Source: Paracoccus sanguinis
GTDB lineage: Bacteria; Pseudomonadota; Alphaproteobacteria; Rhodobacterales; Rhodobacteraceae
Assembly (NCBI RefSeq): GCF_900106665.1
Contig: NZ_FNNA01000007.1
Location: forward strand, 50,813-114,812
Direction of reading: 5' to 3'
Length of the DNA stretch: 64,000 nucleotides
Part shown: positions 10,723 through 20,237 of the stretch, piece by piece
How positions within the stretch are numbered: the first letter of the stretch is position 1
Layout: every line of letters starts with the position of its first letter
Notes under the pieces: generated by a model
Seen by the model: only the letters and a program-made list of their open reading frames with translations
Told to the model about the DNA's origin: nothing
Databases searched by the model: none
Position numbers and translations under genes: made by a program

Positions 10723-11874
10723 ATGCGGGACGTCAGCACGCCCGACCGGCTGGCGCCGTTCCGCGCCGATCTCGCCGCGCTCGAGGCCGCCGGGCGGACG
10801 CGGCGGCTGATCCTGCGGGCGGGGGTCGACTTTGCCTCGAACGACTATCTCGGGCTCGCCGGGCACCCCCGGCTGGCGGCCGCGGTGCAGGCGGCGCTCG
10901 CCGACGGCGTGCCGGTGGGCGCGGCCGGGTCGCGGCTGCTGAGGGGCAACACCGACTGGCAGGAAGCCTTTGAAATCAACGCCGCAGCCTTCTTCGGGGC
11001 CGAGGCCGCGCTGGGCTTCGGGGGCGGGTATCAGGCCAACGTGGCGGTGGTCTCGACCCTGCCGCAGCGGGGCGACCTGCTGCTGATGGATGCGCTGAGC
11101 CATGCCTCGACCCGGGACGGGGCGCGGCTGGCGCGGGCCGAGGTGGCCGAGTTCCAGCACAACGACGCGGGCCACGCCGAGGATGTGATCACAGACTGGC
11201 GGGCGCGGGGCGGCAACGGCGCGGTGTGGATCGCGGTCGAGAGCCTCTACAGCATGGACGGCGACCGGGCGCCCTTGGACGATCTGGCGCAACTCGCGGA
11301 TCGGGAAGGGTTTCTGATCGTCGACGAGGCCCACGCGACCGGCGTCTGGGGGCCGGGCGGCAAGGGCCTCTCGCACGCGCTCGAGGGGCGCGAGAACGTG
11401 ATCACGCTGCACACCTTGGGCAAGGCGCTGGGCGGGTCGGGCGCGCTGCTCTGCCTGCCCGCGGTGCTGCGCGCGGCGCTCATCAACCGCGCCCGGCCGT
11501 TCATCTTCGCCACCGCGCCCTCGCCGCTGATGGCGGTCGCGGGGGGCGCGGCGCTCGACCTGCTGCGTGACGAGCCCGATCTGCCGCAGCGGCTGCACGA
11601 TCACATTGCCTTGTTTTCGCAGGAAATGTCGGCGCGGTTGCCGCATCTGCCGATGTCGGGCAGCCAGATCGTGCCGCTGATCGTGGGCGAGGACGCCGCC
11701 ACGATGCGGCTTGCCGCGGCGGTGCAGGCCGAGGGCTTCGACGTCCGCGGCATCCGCCCGCCGACGGTCCCGCCGGGGACCGCGCGGCTGCGGGTGTCGC
11801 TGACGCTGAATGCCTCGGCCGAGGACGTGGTGCGGCTTGCCGCGACGTTGGAGCGACTATGGCCCGATTTGTGA
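10723..11874 (+). CDS. bioF: 8-amino-7-oxononanoate synthase
   Basis: A 383-residue PLP-dependent alpha-oxoamine synthase joining pimeloyl-ACP/CoA with alanine to give KAPA. Visible marks are FASNDYLGL near the N-terminus, GSRLLRGN, DALSHAS, the aspartate motif VDEAHATGVWG and the PLP-binding lysine in HTLGKALGGSG. The last 16 bp overlap the start of bioD. Confidence 0.97.
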   Translation: MRDVSTPDRLAPFRADLAALEAAGRTRRLILRAGVDFASNDYLGLAGHPRLAAAVQAALADGVPVGAAGSRLLRGNTDWQEAFEINAAAFFGAEAALGFGGGYQANVAVVSTLPQRGDLLLMDALSHASTRDGARLARAEVAEFQHNDAGHAEDVITDWRARGGNGAVWIAVESLYSMDGDRAPLDDLAQLADREGFLIVDEAHATGVWGPGGKGLSHALEGRENVITLHTLGKALGGSGALLCLPAVLRAALINRARPFIFATAPSPLMAVAGGAALDLLRDEPDLPQRLHDHIALFSQEMSARLPHLPMSGSQIVPLIVGEDAATMRLAAAVQAEGFDVRGIRPPTVPPGTARLRVSLTLNASAEDVVRLAATLERLWPDL

Positions 11875-12551
11875 TCACAGGCACCGGGACGGACATCGGC
11901 AAGACGGTGTTCGCGGCCGGGCTGACGGGGCTGATCGGGGCGCGCTACTGGAAGCCGGTGCAGACCGGCATCCCGGTTTCGGCGATGCAGAAACCGTCCG
12001 ATGTTCCTGCACCGTTCGTTCAACGTTCATGCACAGTTCATGCGAACGATCCTGCGAACGCCCCCGAAAGCGACAGCGCCTTCGTCCGCCGCATGACCGG
12101 CGCCGCGACGCTGCCCGAGGCGGTGGTCCTGCCCGAACCGCTCTCGCCCCACCGGGCGGCGGAGCTCGCCGGTGTCGCCATCCCCGACCTGCCGCTGCCC
12201 GACGCCGACCCGCTGGTGATCGAGGGCGCGGGCGGCGTGCTCGTCCCGATCACCCGCGAGCTGCTGTCGGCCGAGCTGTTCGCGCGCTGGGGGCTGCCGG
12301 TGATCCTCGTCGCCACCACCGGGCTCGGGACGATCAGCCACACGCTCACCGCGCTCGAGTCGCTGCGGGTGCGGGGGTGCCGTGTGCATGGCGTGGCCTT
12401 CGTCGGCGACGACAACGCCGACAACATCGCCACCATCGGCCAGATCGGGCAGGTGCGGGTGCTGGGCCGGTTGCCGCGGCTCGATCCGCTGACGCCCGAC
12501 AGCCTTGCCGCCGCCATGCGCGCGGGCTTCGACCCGCAGGACTTCGCCTGA
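11859..12551 (+). CDS. bioD: dethiobiotin synthetase with an in-frame insertion
   Basis: A 230-residue P-loop enzyme that closes the ureido ring of dethiobiotin using ATP and CO2. The P-loop GTGTDIGKT (8-16), the substrate lysine motif YWKPVQTG (30-37), VIEGAGGVLVPI (switch II) and VATTGLGTISHTL are intact. Between KPVQTG and the conserved ESDSAFVRR there are about 30 additional residues (~38-68, bases ~11970-12065) that the family does not normally have. The underlying DNA is visibly less GC-rich than its surroundings and full of short GTTC/GAAC repeats (see findings). The frame is kept on both sides and all catalytic motifs remain, so the gene is probably functional. Confidence 0.92.
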   Translation: MARFVITGTGTDIGKTVFAAGLTGLIGARYWKPVQTGIPVSAMQKPSDVPAPFVQRSCTVHANDPANAPESDSAFVRRMTGAATLPEAVVLPEPLSPHRAAELAGVAIPDLPLPDADPLVIEGAGGVLVPITRELLSAELFARWGLPVILVATTGLGTISHTLTALESLRVRGCRVHGVAFVGDDNADNIATIGQIGQVRVLGRLPRLDPLTPDSLAAAMRAGFDPQDFA

Positions 12552-12612
12552 CCGCCCTCTGGTCCGCCCCATCCCCGCCGCGGGCCGTGCCTGCGGCGCA
12601 ACGGAGACCCCG

Positions 12613-13854
12613 ATGACCGATTCGCCCGTCTGGCACCCGTTCACCCAGCACGCCACCGAGCCCCGGCCGCCGCGCGCGCTCAAGGCCGAGGGATCGGTGA
12701 TCGAGACTGACCGCGGCCCGCTGATCGACGCGATCTCGAGCTGGTGGGTGATCACCCATGGCCACCGGCACCCGCCGATCATGGCGGCGATCCGGGCCGA
12801 GACCGAGCGGCTGGACCAGGTGATCTTCGCCGGGCTGACCCATCAGCCGGCCGAGGATCTGGCGCGGGCGCTCGTGGACCTCGCCCCCGCAGGGCTGACG
12901 CGGGTGTTCTATTCCGACAGCGGCTCGACCAGCGTCGAGGTGGCGCTGAAGATGGCGCTGGGGTTCTGGGCGAACAGCGGCCGGCCGCGGCACCGGATCG
13001 CGGTGCTCGACGGCAGCTATCACGGCGACACCATCGGGACGATGAGTGTCGGCGCCCGCGGGGTCTTCAACGCCGCCTATCAGCCCTTGATGTTCGCGGT
13101 CGACAGCCTGCCCTTTCCCGAGGGCGACGGGGCGGCGACGCTCGCCGCCTTCGAGGCGCTGGCGGCGCAGGGCGACCTTGCCGCGCTGATCGTCGAGCCG
13201 CTGGTGCTCGGGGCGGGCGGGATGCTGATGTATCCGCCCGAGGTGCTGGCGCGGCTGCGCGCCGCCTGCGACCGGCACGGGGTGCTGCTGATCGCCGACG
13301 AGGTGATGACCGGATGGGGCCGGACCGGGCGGCTCTGGGCCTGCGATCATGCCGGGATCGCGCCGGATATTCTCTGCACCTCCAAGGGGTTGACCGGGGG
13401 CGCCATCCCGCTGGCCGCGACGCTGGCGACCGAGGCGGTCTTTGCCGCGCACTGGTCCGAGGACCCGGCCAAGACCTTCTTCCACTCCTCGAGCTACACC
13501 GCGAACCCGATCGCCTGCGCGGCGGGGCTGGCCAATGCGCGGATCTGGCAGGCGGGGGGCATGCAGGCGCAGCTCGACGCCTTGGGCGCGATGCAGGCCG
13601 AGCGGCTGGCGGCGGTGGGCGGCGCGGCGCGCTTCACCGGCGCGCGGCGCTGCGGGACCATCGCGGCGCTGGACCTGCGGGTTGACGGTGCGGGCTACCT
13701 CGCCGCCGCGGGGCAGCGGCTTAGGGGCTTTGCGCTCGACCGCGGCGTGCTGCTGCGGCCGCTCGGCAGCACGGTCTATGTGCTGCCGCCCTACGGTATC
13801 TCGGCGGCCGAGCTGGACCGCGTGTGGGAGGCGATCGCGGCCTTCGCCCCCTGA
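12613..13854 (+). CDS. bioA: adenosylmethionine-8-amino-7-oxononanoate transaminase
   Basis: A 413-residue class III PLP aminotransferase converting KAPA to DAPA with SAM as amino donor. It opens with VWHPFTQ, the BioA signature, then ISSWWVITHGHRHP, YSDSGSTSVEVALKMA, DGSYHGDT, LIADEVMTGWGRTG and the PLP lysine in CTSKGLTGG. The ATG at 12613 has GGAG 6 nt upstream; an in-frame longer version begins inside bioD and has no ribosome site. It completes the bioB-F-D-A set. No pimeloyl-forming gene (bioC/bioH/bioG) is seen in the window. Confidence 0.97.
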   Translation: MTDSPVWHPFTQHATEPRPPRALKAEGSVIETDRGPLIDAISSWWVITHGHRHPPIMAAIRAETERLDQVIFAGLTHQPAEDLARALVDLAPAGLTRVFYSDSGSTSVEVALKMALGFWANSGRPRHRIAVLDGSYHGDTIGTMSVGARGVFNAAYQPLMFAVDSLPFPEGDGAATLAAFEALAAQGDLAALIVEPLVLGAGGMLMYPPEVLARLRAACDRHGVLLIADEVMTGWGRTGRLWACDHAGIAPDILCTSKGLTGGAIPLAATLATEAVFAAHWSEDPAKTFFHSSSYTANPIACAAGLANARIWQAGGMQAQLDALGAMQAERLAAVGGAARFTGARRCGTIAALDLRVDGAGYLAAAGQRLRGFALDRGVLLRPLGSTVYVLPPYGISAAELDRVWEAIAAFAP

Positions 13855-14036
13855 GCCGCCTGCTGGCGGGGATGTGACCGGCGGCGCTGATGCGCGGCGG
13901 TGACAGGGGCGGGGCGGCTGCGGCAGTCTGGCGTGCAGGCGCTGGCGCTGGCCGCGGCGCCACGGCTATAGGCGGAGCGGGCAGAGCCGGGCGCAAGACC
14001 GCGGCGCACCCCCGACGACAGAGACGAGGACGAGCG

Positions 14037-14423
14037 ATGACCACACCCAGATTTCCCCTTTCCGTGCCGCAGCGCGTGATGGCCCACGGCCTCGCGCTGG
14101 CGGCCGCAGCCCTGCTGGCCGGCTGCATGGCGGCCCCGGCTCCGGCGCCCGAGCCGGTGGCCGTGGTGGCCCCGATGCCCGAGGTCGCCCCGCCCCCGAT
14201 CACCGGCGTCGCCGGGCTGCAATCGCGCGAGCCGGACGCCTGCCACGCCGCCAACTACCGCAGCGCCATCGGCCAGCCGGCGAGCGTGATCCCGACGCTG
14301 GGCATCACGCGGCAGTACCGGGTCGCGGAATATCGCGGCATCGAACCCGAGGAGTACAACGCCCTCAGGATCGCCTTCCAGCTTGACGCGGCCGGCAACA
14401 TCGCCGCCGTGACCTGCGGCTGA
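14037..14423 (+). CDS. I78-family protease-inhibitor-like lipoprotein (first of two)
   Basis: A 128-residue predicted lipoprotein. The signal peptide ends in lipobox LLAGC (acylated Cys about residue 30), followed by a Pro/Val/Ala-rich linker. The C-terminal ~65 residues have the pattern C-x3-YRSAIGQPASVI...YRVAEYRG...RIAFQLDAAGNIAAVTCG, which resembles the inhibitor I78 domain (potato-inhibitor-like fold). The usual YRPDRLNI stretch is altered (NALRIAFQL), so this copy is the more divergent of the pair. It lies 182 bp downstream of bioA and 11 bp ahead of a second I78 gene. Likely role: periplasmic inhibition of serine proteases; this is inference. Confidence 0.75.
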   Translation: MTTPRFPLSVPQRVMAHGLALAAAALLAGCMAAPAPAPEPVAVVAPMPEVAPPPITGVAGLQSREPDACHAANYRSAIGQPASVIPTLGITRQYRVAEYRGIEPEEYNALRIAFQLDAAGNIAAVTCG

Positions 14424-14434
14424 GGGCGGGGGTG

Positions 14435-14713
14435 ATGCGCGCGCTCGCCCTTCTGCCGCTGCTGGCGCTGGCCGCCTGCGTCGAGCCGGTGCCGCCGCCC
14501 GGCGCGGCGCCGCTGCCGGACGCGGACCTCTGCAAGGCCTCGGGGTTCCAGGGGCTGGTCGGCCAGCCGCAGTCGGTGCTCAGGACCATGATGCTGCCGG
14601 CGGGCAGCCGGGTGATCGGCCCGGGCGACGCGGTGACGGCGGATTTCCGGCCCGACCGGCTGAACATCGAGACCGGCACCGACGGGCGGATCGCCAAGGT
14701 CGGCTGCTACTGA
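14435..14713 (+). CDS. I78-family protease-inhibitor-like lipoprotein (second of two)
   Basis: A 92-residue lipoprotein with a short signal peptide ending LLALAAC. Its domain follows the I78 pattern closely: LCKASGFQGLVGQPQSVL, then RVIGPGDAVTADFRPDRLNIE, then GRIAKVGCY. The start is ATG at 14435; a GTG one codon earlier is equally possible. With the preceding gene it forms a tandem pair likely derived by duplication. A strong hairpin follows the stop codon by 6 bp. Confidence 0.85.
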   Translation: MRALALLPLLALAACVEPVPPPGAAPLPDADLCKASGFQGLVGQPQSVLRTMMLPAGSRVIGPGDAVTADFRPDRLNIETGTDGRIAKVGCY

Positions 14714-14719
14714 ACGGCG

Positions 14720-14749
14720 CCGCGCGCGGGGCGCACTCCCCGCGCGCGG
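14720..14749 (+). terminator. strong hairpin after the I78 pair
   Basis: A perfect 12-bp stem (CCGCGCGCGGGG / CCCCGCGCGCGG) with a 6-nt loop starts 6 bp after the stop codon of the second I78 gene. There is no T-tract (ACTGCGAAAC follows), so it may end transcription with help or protect the 3' end. Confidence 0.6.
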
Positions 14750-14833
14750 ACTGCGAAACATCAACCCGGGCGGGCCGGCGGCGCGGGCGCGCGAGGGTTG
14801 CGGGATCGCCGCGGTTGGGCCAGCGTGGCGGGC

Positions 14834-15751
14834 ATGACGCTGCTTTACTCTGACGCTTCGGCCGAGGGGCACCTGACCCCGCCCGGCCATCCCGAACAGG
14901 TCGCCCGCCACGCCGCGGTGCTGAAGGCCCTCGCGCCGCTGGCGCTGGCGCCGCGCGACTGCCCGGAGGCGGACGAGGCGGACCTGCTGCGCGCCCACCC
15001 GGCGCGCTACCTCGACCGGCTGCGGGCGGCGGTGCCCGCGCAGGGCAGCGTGGCGCTGGACGCCGACACGCATCTCTCCCCCGGCAGCCTGACCGCGGCC
15101 CTCAAGGCCGCGGGCGGGGCCTGCGCGGCCGTCGATGCGGTGCTGGGCGGCGAGGACGAGAGCGCCTTCGTCGCCATGCGCCCGCCCGGCCACCACGCCG
15201 AGCGCGAGACGGCGATGGGGTTCTGCCTGCTCGGCACCGCCGCCATCGCGGCGCTGCGGGGGCTCGAACATCACGGGCTCGACCGGGTGGCGGTGGTGGA
15301 TTTCGATGTCCACCACGGCAACGGCACCCAGGACATCCTGTGGACCGAGGGGCGGGCGTTCTTTGCCTCGACCCACCAGATGCCGCTTTATCCCGGCACC
15401 GGGGCGGCGCACGAGACGGGCGCCCACGGGCAGGTGATGAACGTCCCGCTGCGCCCCGGATCGGGCGGGGCCGAGGCGGTCGCGGCCTGGCGGCTGATCG
15501 CCGCGCGGCTGGCCGACTGGCGGCCGGGGCTGGTCGTCGTCTCGGCCGGGTTCGACGCCCATGCCGCCGATCCGCTGGCGCAGCTCAACTGGACCGAGGC
15601 CGATTTCGCCGCCGTCACGGCGCTGATCCGCGACGCCGCGCGGGCCGCGGGGGCGCCTGTGGTATCGGTGCTGGAAGGCGGCTATGATCTCGCCGCGCTG
15701 GGCCGCTCGGCCCGCGTGCACGTCGAAACACTCAAGGAAGCCGCTCAATGA
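14834..15751 (+). CDS. histone-deacetylase-like (AcuC/class II HDAC) zinc hydrolase
   Basis: A 305-residue member of the arginase/deacetylase superfamily. The active-site motifs are complete: RPPGHHAE (His-His charge relay), VDFDVHHGNGTQD (zinc Asp and His), SAGFDAHAADPLA (second zinc Asp) and VLEGGYD. Bacterial members deacetylate acetyl-polyamines or acyl compounds; the substrate is unknown here. The start chosen, MTLLYSD at 14834, begins the conserved domain; the ribosome site is weak. It is the first gene of a four-gene string; its stop overlaps the xseB start (ATGA), a neighbourhood I recall as conserved in Rhodobacterales. Confidence 0.92.
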   Translation: MTLLYSDASAEGHLTPPGHPEQVARHAAVLKALAPLALAPRDCPEADEADLLRAHPARYLDRLRAAVPAQGSVALDADTHLSPGSLTAALKAAGGACAAVDAVLGGEDESAFVAMRPPGHHAERETAMGFCLLGTAAIAALRGLEHHGLDRVAVVDFDVHHGNGTQDILWTEGRAFFASTHQMPLYPGTGAAHETGAHGQVMNVPLRPGSGGAEAVAAWRLIAARLADWRPGLVVVSAGFDAHAADPLAQLNWTEADFAAVTALIRDAARAAGAPVVSVLEGGYDLAALGRSARVHVETLKEAAQ

Positions 15752-15990
15752 CCGACCCCGAGATCGACCGGATGTCCTTCGAGGACGCGATGAAGGAGCT
15801 CGAGTCCGTCGTGGGCAAGCTCGAGCATGGCGACGCGACGCTGGACGAGTCGATCGCGCTGTATGAACGCGGCGCCAAGCTGCGCGCCCATTGCGAGCGG
15901 CGGCTGCGGCAGGCCGAGGAGCGGGTGGAGAAGATCATGCTCTCGGCCTCGGGCGAGCCGGTGGGCACCACGCCGGTCGAGGGTCTTTAG
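15748..15990 (+). CDS. xseB: exodeoxyribonuclease VII small subunit
   Basis: An 80-residue helical subunit that binds XseA to form the single-strand exonuclease VII. The conserved core is [50 protein letters not shown]. It overlaps the deacetylase gene by 4 bp and is followed by ispA after 3 bp. The large subunit gene is not in the window. Confidence 0.97.
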   Translation: MTDPEIDRMSFEDAMKELESVVGKLEHGDATLDESIALYERGAKLRAHCERRLRQAEERVEKIMLSASGEPVGTTPVEGL

Positions 15991-15993
15991 GCG

Positions 15994-16872
15994 ATGATCG
16001 CCCGGATGGAGGCGGTGCGCGCGGCGGTGAACGCGGCGCTCGAGGCCGCGCTGGCCGATCTGCCGGACGGCGACCTGACCGATGCGATGCGCTATGCCTG
16101 CGTCGGCGGCAAGCGCGTCCGCGCGTTCCTGGTGCTGGAATCGGCGCGGCTGCACGGGGTCGCGGATGCCCACGCGATGCCGGTCGCGGTGGCGGTCGAG
16201 ATGCTGCACGCCTACAGCCTCGTCCACGACGACCTGCCGGCGATGGACGACGACGATCTGCGCCGCGGGATGCCCACGGTGCACATCCAGTGGTCCGAGG
16301 CGACGGCGATCCTCGCCGGCGACGCGCTGCAGGCGCGGGCGTTCGAGATGCTGGCCGACCCGGCGATCGGGGATTGCGAGATCCGCGTGGCGCTGCTGCG
16401 CCGCTTTGCCGCCGCCGTGGGCGCGGGGGGGATGGTCTGGGGGCAGGCCCGCGACATCGCCGCCGAGACGGCGGTCGAGCCGCTGGATCTGGCCGAGGTC
16501 AAGGCGCTGCAGCAGGCCAAGACCGGGGCGCTGATCCAGTTCGCGGCGACCGCGGGCGCGGTGATGGCGGGGGCCGATCCGGCGCCGCTCTCCGAGTATG
16601 CCAAGGGGCTGGGGCTCGCCTTCCAGATCGCCGACGACATCCTCGATGTGACGGGCGACCCCGAGCAGACCGGCAAGCGCACCGGCAAGGACGCGCGGCT
16701 GGGCAAGGCCACCTTCGTCTCGCTGCTCGGGCTGGACGAGGCGCGCGACAAGGCCGCGGCGATCGTGGCGCGGGCCGAGGCGGCGCTGAACGACGAGGCC
16801 GAGGGGGTGAACCCCGACGCGGCCGGAAACTTGCGGCAACTGGCGCGTTTCGTTATCCACCGCCAGACCTGA
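15994..16872 (+). CDS. ispA: farnesyl diphosphate synthase (short-chain prenyltransferase)
   Basis: A 292-residue all-helical prenyltransferase condensing IPP with DMAPP/GPP. The first aspartate-rich motif is [14 protein letters not shown] (~77-90) and the second is [25 protein letters not shown] and [11 protein letters not shown] are also typical. The long first Asp-rich motif with the inserted residues is characteristic of bacterial type II FPP synthases. It sits directly upstream of dxs, so precursor supply and condensation genes are co-transcribed. Confidence 0.95.
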   Translation: MIARMEAVRAAVNAALEAALADLPDGDLTDAMRYACVGGKRVRAFLVLESARLHGVADAHAMPVAVAVEMLHAYSLVHDDLPAMDDDDLRRGMPTVHIQWSEATAILAGDALQARAFEMLADPAIGDCEIRVALLRRFAAAVGAGGMVWGQARDIAAETAVEPLDLAEVKALQQAKTGALIQFAATAGAVMAGADPAPLSEYAKGLGLAFQIADDILDVTGDPEQTGKRTGKDARLGKATFVSLLGLDEARDKAAAIVARAEAALNDEAEGVNPDAAGNLRQLARFVIHRQT

Positions 16873-16932
16873 CGCGGCACCTGTCTCTGGCGGGGGCGCG
16901 CGCCCCTGCCAGCGCCCGGAAAGGGCCAGCCG

Positions 16933-18903
16933 ATGACCGACACGACCCCTCCCGCCCCCGAGCCCGTGCTCTCGGCCCCCGCCGCGGCGCCGCAGCCGCG
17001 GCCCGCGACGCCGCTTCTCGACCGGGTGTCGGGGCCGGCGGACCTCAAGGCGCTGAGCGACCGCGAGTTGCGCCAGCTCGCCGACGAGCTGCGGTCCGAG
17101 ACGATCAGCGCGGTCAGCGTCACCGGCGGCCATCTGGGCGCCGGGCTGGGCGTGGTCGAGCTGACCGTGGCGCTGCACGCGGTCTTCGACAGCCCGCGCG
17201 ACAAGATCATCTGGGACGTGGGCCACCAGTGCTATCCCCACAAGATCCTGACCGGGCGGCGCGACCGCATCCGCACGCTGCGGATGGAGGGCGGGCTTTC
17301 GGGCTTCACCAAGCGCGCCGAGAGCGCGCATGACCCGTTCGGGGCGGGGCACTCGTCGACGTCCATTTCGGCGGCGCTGGGGTTTGCGGTGGCGCGCGAT
17401 CTGGGCGGCGATCCGGGCGATGCGGTGGCGGTGATCGGCGACGGCGCGATGAGCGCGGGCATGGCCTTCGAGGCGCTGAACAACGCCGGCCACCTGGGCA
17501 GCCGGCTGTTCGTGATCCTGAACGACAACGAGATGTCCATCGCCCCGCCGACCGGGGCGCTGTCGTCCTATCTGACCCGGCTTTACACCCGCGGCCCGTT
17601 CCAGGAACTCAAGGCCGCCGCCAAGGGCGCCGTGAGCCTGCTGCCCCCGCCGATGCAGGAGGGGGCGCGGCGCGCCAAGGAAATGCTCAAGGGCATGACC
17701 ATCGGCGGCACGCTGTTCGAGGAGCTGGGGTTTTCCTACATCGGGCCGGTGGACGGCCACGACCTCGAGCAGCTTCTGCCGCTGCTCAGGACGGTGAAGG
17801 CGCGGGCCGACGGGCCGGTGCTGATCCATGCGGTGACGAAGAAGGGCAAGGGCTACGCGCCGGCGGAATCCTCGGCCGACCGCGGCCATGCGCGGGCGCG
17901 CTTCGACGTGGTGACGGGCGAGCAGGCCAAGGCCAAGTCGAACGCGCCGAGTTACACCTCGGTCTTTGCCAAGGCGCTGATCGCGCAGGCGGAACGCGAC
18001 GAGAAGATCGTGGCGATCACGGCGGCGATGCCGGACGGGACCGGGCTCAACCTCTTTGCCGAGCGCTTCCCGCGCCGCTGCTTCGACGTGGGGATCGCCG
18101 AGCAGCACGCGGTGACGTTCGCCGCAGGACTGGCGGCGGGCGGGCTGCGGCCGTTCTGCGCGCTCTATTCCACCTTCCTGCAGCGCGGCTACGATCAGGT
18201 CGTGCACGATGTGGCGATCCAGCGCCTGCCGGTGCGCTTTGCCATCGACCGGGCCGGGCTGGTGGGTGCCGACGGGGCGACCCATGCCGGGGCCTATGAC
18301 GTGGCCTTCCTCGCCAACCTGCCGGGCTTCGTGGTCATGGCCGCCGCCGACGAGGCGGAACTGACGCGGATGGTCGCCACCGCGGCGGCGCTGGACGACC
18401 GGCCCTCGGCCTTCCGCTTCCCGCGTGGCGAGGGCGTGGGGGTCGAACTGCCCGAGCGGGCCGAGCCCTTGGAGATCGGGCGCGGCCGGATGATCGCCGA
18501 GGGCGGGCGGGTGGCAGTGCTGTCGTTCGGCACCCGGCTGGCCGAGGTGATGGTGGCGCGCGAGTCGCTGGCGCAGCGCGGCATCGCGGTCACGGTGGCG
18601 GATGCGCGGTTCGCCAAGCCGCTCGACCGCGAGCTGGTCCTGCGGCTGGCGCGCGAGCACGAGGCGCTGATCACCATCGAGGAGGGCGCGGTCGGCGGCT
18701 TCGGCAGCCACGTCGCGCAGCTTCTGGCGGATGAGGGCGTGTTCGACCGCGGGCTGAGGTTCCGCAGCATGGTCCTGCCCGACACGTTCATCGACCATGC
18801 CTCGCCCGAGGCGATGTATGCGGCAGCCGCGATGAACGCGCCGCAGATCGAGGCCAAGGTGCTTGAGGTGCTGGGGGTCGCGTCGCTCGGGCGGCGGGCC
18901 TGA
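16933..18903 (+). CDS. dxs: 1-deoxy-D-xylulose-5-phosphate synthase
   Basis: A 656-residue thiamine-diphosphate enzyme making DXP from pyruvate and glyceraldehyde-3-phosphate, the entry step of the MEP isoprenoid pathway. Marks are [33 protein letters not shown], the ThDP motif [32 protein letters not shown] and the catalytic region [15 protein letters not shown]. About 25 Pro/Ala-rich residues precede the conserved TPLLDRV. It follows ispA by 60 bp. Confidence 0.98.
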   Translation: MTDTTPPAPEPVLSAPAAAPQPRPATPLLDRVSGPADLKALSDRELRQLADELRSETISAVSVTGGHLGAGLGVVELTVALHAVFDSPRDKIIWDVGHQCYPHKILTGRRDRIRTLRMEGGLSGFTKRAESAHDPFGAGHSSTSISAALGFAVARDLGGDPGDAVAVIGDGAMSAGMAFEALNNAGHLGSRLFVILNDNEMSIAPPTGALSSYLTRLYTRGPFQELKAAAKGAVSLLPPPMQEGARRAKEMLKGMTIGGTLFEELGFSYIGPVDGHDLEQLLPLLRTVKARADGPVLIHAVTKKGKGYAPAESSADRGHARARFDVVTGEQAKAKSNAPSYTSVFAKALIAQAERDEKIVAITAAMPDGTGLNLFAERFPRRCFDVGIAEQHAVTFAAGLAAGGLRPFCALYSTFLQRGYDQVVHDVAIQRLPVRFAIDRAGLVGADGATHAGAYDVAFLANLPGFVVMAAADEAELTRMVATAAALDDRPSAFRFPRGEGVGVELPERAEPLEIGRGRMIAEGGRVAVLSFGTRLAEVMVARESLAQRGIAVTVADARFAKPLDRELVLRLAREHEALITIEEGAVGGFGSHVAQLLADEGVFDRGLRFRSMVLPDTFIDHASPEAMYAAAAMNAPQIEAKVLEVLGVASLGRRA

Positions 18904-18980
18904 CGCCGGGGAAAGGCGGGGCCTGGCCGAGACGGGTTAGCCCACACGGGCGGCCCGCACTGGTCAGGCGCCCGCCCGCC

Positions 18981-19871
18981 TCAGGTCAGCACCACGATCC
19001 CGCTGTGCTTGGCCTTGTGTTCGGGCTCGACGTGGATCGTCACGCGGGTGTCGGGCACCTCATGCTTGATCGCCGCTTCGACCCGGTCGCAGATCTCGTG
19101 CGCGTCAAGGACGGTCATCGCGCCCGGCACGACGAGGTGGAACTCGACGAAGGTCGCGGCGCCGGCGTGGCGGGTGCGCAGGTCGTGCGCCTCGACCGCG
19201 CCGTGGGCCTCGGTCGAGATGGCGGTGCGGATGCGGTCGAGCGTGTCCTCGGGCACCGCCTCGTCCATCAGCCCGCTGAGCGAATCGCGCACCACGCGGG
19301 CGCCCGACCACAGGATGTTGAGCGCCACCACCCCCGCCATGAGCGGGTCGAGCACCAGCCAGCCGGTGACAATGGCCGCAAGCACGCCGAGCGCGACGCC
19401 GGCCGAGGTGATGACGTCGGTCCACAGGTGCCGCCCGTCCGCCACCAGTGCGGGTGAGCGCAGCCGCCGCCCCTGCCGCACCAGCACCCCGGCCCAGACC
19501 GCGTTGATCGCGGTGGCGGCGCCGTTGAGCAGCAGCCCCTCGATCGGGGCGTCGAGGGCGCGGGGGGCGAAGAACCCGTCCCACGCCTCGCGCAGGATCA
19601 GCATCGCGGCGATGATGATCATCACCCCCTCGAGGACGGCGCTGAAGAACTCGGCCTTGTGGTGGCCGAAGGGGTGGTTGGCGTCGGCGGGCAGGGCGGC
19701 CACGCGGATCGCCACCAGCGCGGCGATGGCGGTGGCGAGGTTGACGGTGCTTTCCAGCGCATCCGACAGCAGCGCGACCGAGCCGGTGATCCACCAGGCG
19801 AGGGTCTTGAGCCCGAGGACGATGACCCCGATCACCAGGCTGCCGATGGCGAGTTTGAGGGTCGTGGACAC
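18981..19871 (-). CDS. cation diffusion facilitator (CDF) metal exporter
   Basis: A 296-residue membrane protein of the CDF family, which exports Zn, Fe, Mn or Co by proton antiport. It has six hydrophobic segments: TM2 with LLSDALEST, TM5 with DGRHLWTDVITSAGV (site-A His/Asp), the loop HPFGHHKAEFFSA between TM2 and TM3, and a C-terminal cytoplasmic domain with VEAHDLRTRHAGAATFVEFHLVV. The start is the GTG at 19871, where conservation begins; an in-frame extension upstream is low-complexity. The metal cannot be assigned with confidence. It is convergent with dxs (77-bp gap). Confidence 0.9.
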   Translation of the reverse strand: MSTTLKLAIGSLVIGVIVLGLKTLAWWITGSVALLSDALESTVNLATAIAALVAIRVAALPADANHPFGHHKAEFFSAVLEGVMIIIAAMLILREAWDGFFAPRALDAPIEGLLLNGAATAINAVWAGVLVRQGRRLRSPALVADGRHLWTDVITSAGVALGVLAAIVTGWLVLDPLMAGVVALNILWSGARVVRDSLSGLMDEAVPEDTLDRIRTAISTEAHGAVEAHDLRTRHAGAATFVEFHLVVPGAMTVLDAHEICDRVEAAIKHEVPDTRVTIHVEPEHKAKHSGIVVLT

Positions 19872-20237
19872 GGGGACCGCCGGGCAGTTCGGGTTCGGGG
19901 CGCGTATAGACCCGGGGGCGGGGCGGGGCAACCGGCGGGGGCGGGGCGCCTCCGGCGGGGATATTTGGGCAGGGGAGAGGGGTGGGCTGCCGGGAGGGGC
20001 GGCAGACGCTGGAGGCGTTGCGCGCGAGGACGGCAGATGGGCCGCACGACTTCGGGAGTGGGGGCGGTGCGCCGGAGACGGCAGATGCGGAAGGGGGGAG
20101 GGGACGGCGGGAGCCGGGCGCACGGCCGCCTCGCCAAAGCGTGTCCGGCGGTGGACGCGACCGGGCGCTCTGTGCGGTAGCGGGGCGGCGCGTCCTGGGG
20201 CAGGATGGGGGCTCACCGTCCTGTCGGAGCCTGCCCC
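19872..20237. other. 366-bp non-coding spacer between two divergent genes
   Basis: No convincing gene is present. It is extremely G-rich on the plus strand and contains copy (a) of the interspersed AAATA-core element (19947-19980). No clear promoter boxes could be picked out. Confidence 0.6.
19947..19980 (-). repeat. interspersed intergenic element, copy a
   Basis: In element orientation (minus strand) it reads CCTCTCCCCTGCCC, AAATATCCCC, then GCCGGAGGC, the last part able to fold on itself. It shares the pyrimidine-rich lead and AAATATCC core with copies at 22861-22905 (+), 32948-32994 (-) and 44711-44764 (+). Confidence 0.5.

Noticed and set aside
15745..18798. A 1017-codon open frame on the minus strand
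   Set aside because: Antisense to xseB, ispA and dxs; low-complexity composition without recognisable domains.
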